Source of the DNA: Heloderma charlesbogerti
Taxonomy: Eukaryota > Chordata > Lepidosauria > Squamata > Helodermatidae
Assembly: GCA_026122225.1 (NCBI GenBank)
Contig: JANEZZ010001629.1
Span: 1 to 64,000 of the forward strand
Direction: 5' to 3'
DNA: 64,000 bases
A program made the translations under genes and the position numbers. Of the stretch, positions 62,628-64,000 are shown piece after piece. Position 1 is the stretch's first letter; the number at the start of each line of letters is the position of its first letter. The notes below the pieces were generated by a model, which worked only from the letters and a program-made list of their open reading frames with translations, was not told the DNA's origin and did not search any database.

Positions 62628-64000
62628 GGTAATGGAATGCTGTTTATGTTCCACCAATGACAGCTACTGACAGGAGATGTTCTCCAGCTTTGGAACAGAA
62701 AATGAATCAGAATGAAGGAAGCTGATATCCTCCAGTTAGCAGGAAGGGGCAGTAAATCAGCCAATTTCACAGGCTGAATTTGGAAACAGGGAGTCAGGAT
62801 GGGACCTTGGGCGGCAGCCTTGGGATCCTACAACTCTGGCAATCTGGGAGTTGAAGGCAGGATCTCAGTTGCTTCTGCTATGCTCTGCTTGTATATTTGA
62901 AAAGAAAACAAAAATGGCAAAGACCCGTTCTCTGGTGGTTTCTCATCCAAAGGAAAAGAAACTCAGTAGTGCTACTTCTGAATTTATCATCTCTCAGAGA
63001 GGCAGAGTGCACATAATGGTATATTACTGCTTGCTTTTATTAGATTTCATTTAAGAAATCTTCTCTCTGGTGGCAGTGGGATGGATACGAAATGGCTGGC
63101 AAGGGGAGGAGTACATACCTTCTGACTACTTAAAACAATTCCCCTGCTTCTCATTAACATCTGTAATCAGGCAACTGGTCAAGGCAGATGCCAAAAAAGG
63201 AACAGATGGATCATGAATTCTGAAGAAGAAGGAGAAGAAGGAAACTTTCTGATGCATTTTTGGTTCTCTTTTCCTTGTTTTAAATGCACACGGTGGAGGC
63301 ATCTGGGGTTCAATGAGTACGGCTTGAAACAATATCTTTGAAGTAAGCTTGGCAAAGGGCCTTGTGAGGATGCTGCCAATGTTAGAGAGCCACCGTTCCC
63401 CAAACTGAGGAAGCCACCAGTGGGACCTAGATGCCTTATTCTCTCCACCACCCTGGTAGATTCCTGTAGGGGAGAGCTGATGGTCTGCTCTCCGCTGCAC
63501 TGCAGATGGCCACTGTTGGAACTGCAGCCATGCCACCAAGACATTTCCTCCATTCAAATGAGGGACATTAGAGGAGCATCGTTCATTTTGCTTAAAACTG
63601 GTTAGATGGAAACGTCTAAGGAATTTCTGAAAGGAACAAAAATAATGTTGTGGGATAGTGTTGGCTCCAGGATTTGGGGGCCTTGGGCAAGATCTCTTCA
63701 ATGGCAGCCTGCCTGATTGGGCCCACATCCTCTCACCATGGTCACTGCTCCCCCATTTGCTTGCCCTCTGCCTCTAGGCCAAATCCACACCAACATTCAG
63801 AGGGAGAGAGCAAGGGAAGAGAACGCTTCTGTGCCATCTCCTCACTGTGGGCTGGCATGCTCAAAGAGGGCAAGTGAACATGAAGTGGTAGCAAGGGGGA
63901 GGAGCATAGAGCAAGGAGGCTTCAGCAGTGGGCCTTTTCCAGGGGTGTGGGGCTCATTAGAGGCCCCCAAAGGCCAACTACTGATGCAAGGCATGTAGGG
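62628..64000. other. No gene recognised to the window edge
   Basis: A 200-codon minus-strand frame at 63126-63728 has no motif, and an overlapping frame of 124 codons exists on the same strand, so chance is likely. No repeat family from this window recurs here. Confidence 0.35.

Noticed and set aside
63126..63728. 200-codon minus-strand frame
   Set aside because: No motif or signal recognised, and overlapping frames exist. A frame of this length is expected about once by chance in 64 kb.

Overview
The window looks like intergenic DNA from a squamate reptile (lizard or snake). The evidence is a Sauria-type SINE sharing its tail with a Bov-B LINE 3' end, many CR1 and L2-like LINE 3' ends, and dense non-autonomous DNA transposons. 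I find no convincing host protein-coding exon, tRNA gene or functional rRNA gene. Almost every long reading frame is a simple repeat, a palindromic transposon or a decayed LINE ORF. The species cannot be named from the sequence.

The dominant content is a large assemblage of DNA elements whose ends read TAGGGATG...CATCCCTA. I could place both ends of 22 of them beside a direct repeat of 8 bp: 11 exact, 5 with one mismatch and 6 with two. An 8-bp target duplication plus these Ac-like termini points to the hAT superfamily. None encodes a transposase, so all would have to be mobilised in trans. Their interiors differ greatly. Some carry ATGCACATTTTTGC-like A+T-rich inverted repeats (6457, 9526, 12808, 24571). 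Others (14129-15104, 21368-22316, 22925-23894, 28120-29106, 42425-43379) are palindromes built from smaller palindromes: 20-bp CTACGTAAA/TTTACGTAG boxes alternate with ATGGCGGC/GCCGCCAT caps in mirror order.

Layout. 1-5.4 kb: CR1 3' ends, a 230-bp purine tract and a Sauria SINE. 5.4-13.4 kb: a run of hAT-type elements. 13.4-15.7 kb: an L2-like 3' end and an LTR-like repeat split by a hierarchical palindrome. 16-20 kb: further MITEs. 20.2-23.9 kb and 27.8-30.2 kb: the two densest nested-palindrome clusters. 26.4 kb: Bov-B. 31.6-33.5 kb: an hAT-type copy, a second copy of the LTR-like repeat and CR1. 36.1-39.0 kb: the longest CR1, minus strand, with dead endonuclease and reverse-transcriptase remnants. 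41.8-43.5 kb: a third palindrome cluster. 44-55 kb: CR1 and L2 pieces, several used as insertion targets. 55.5-58.4 kb: two chimeric SINE-like copies with a 5S rRNA-derived segment joined to a CR1 tail, and between them a ~700-bp foldback. 59-61 kb: CR1, then an L2-like LINE. The rest is low-repeat sequence without a recognisable gene.

The elements interact as parasites and hosts. LINE-encoded enzymes (now dead here) would have moved the SINEs sharing their tails, and an absent hAT transposase would have moved the TAGGGATG elements. The nested insertions give a readable relative chronology.
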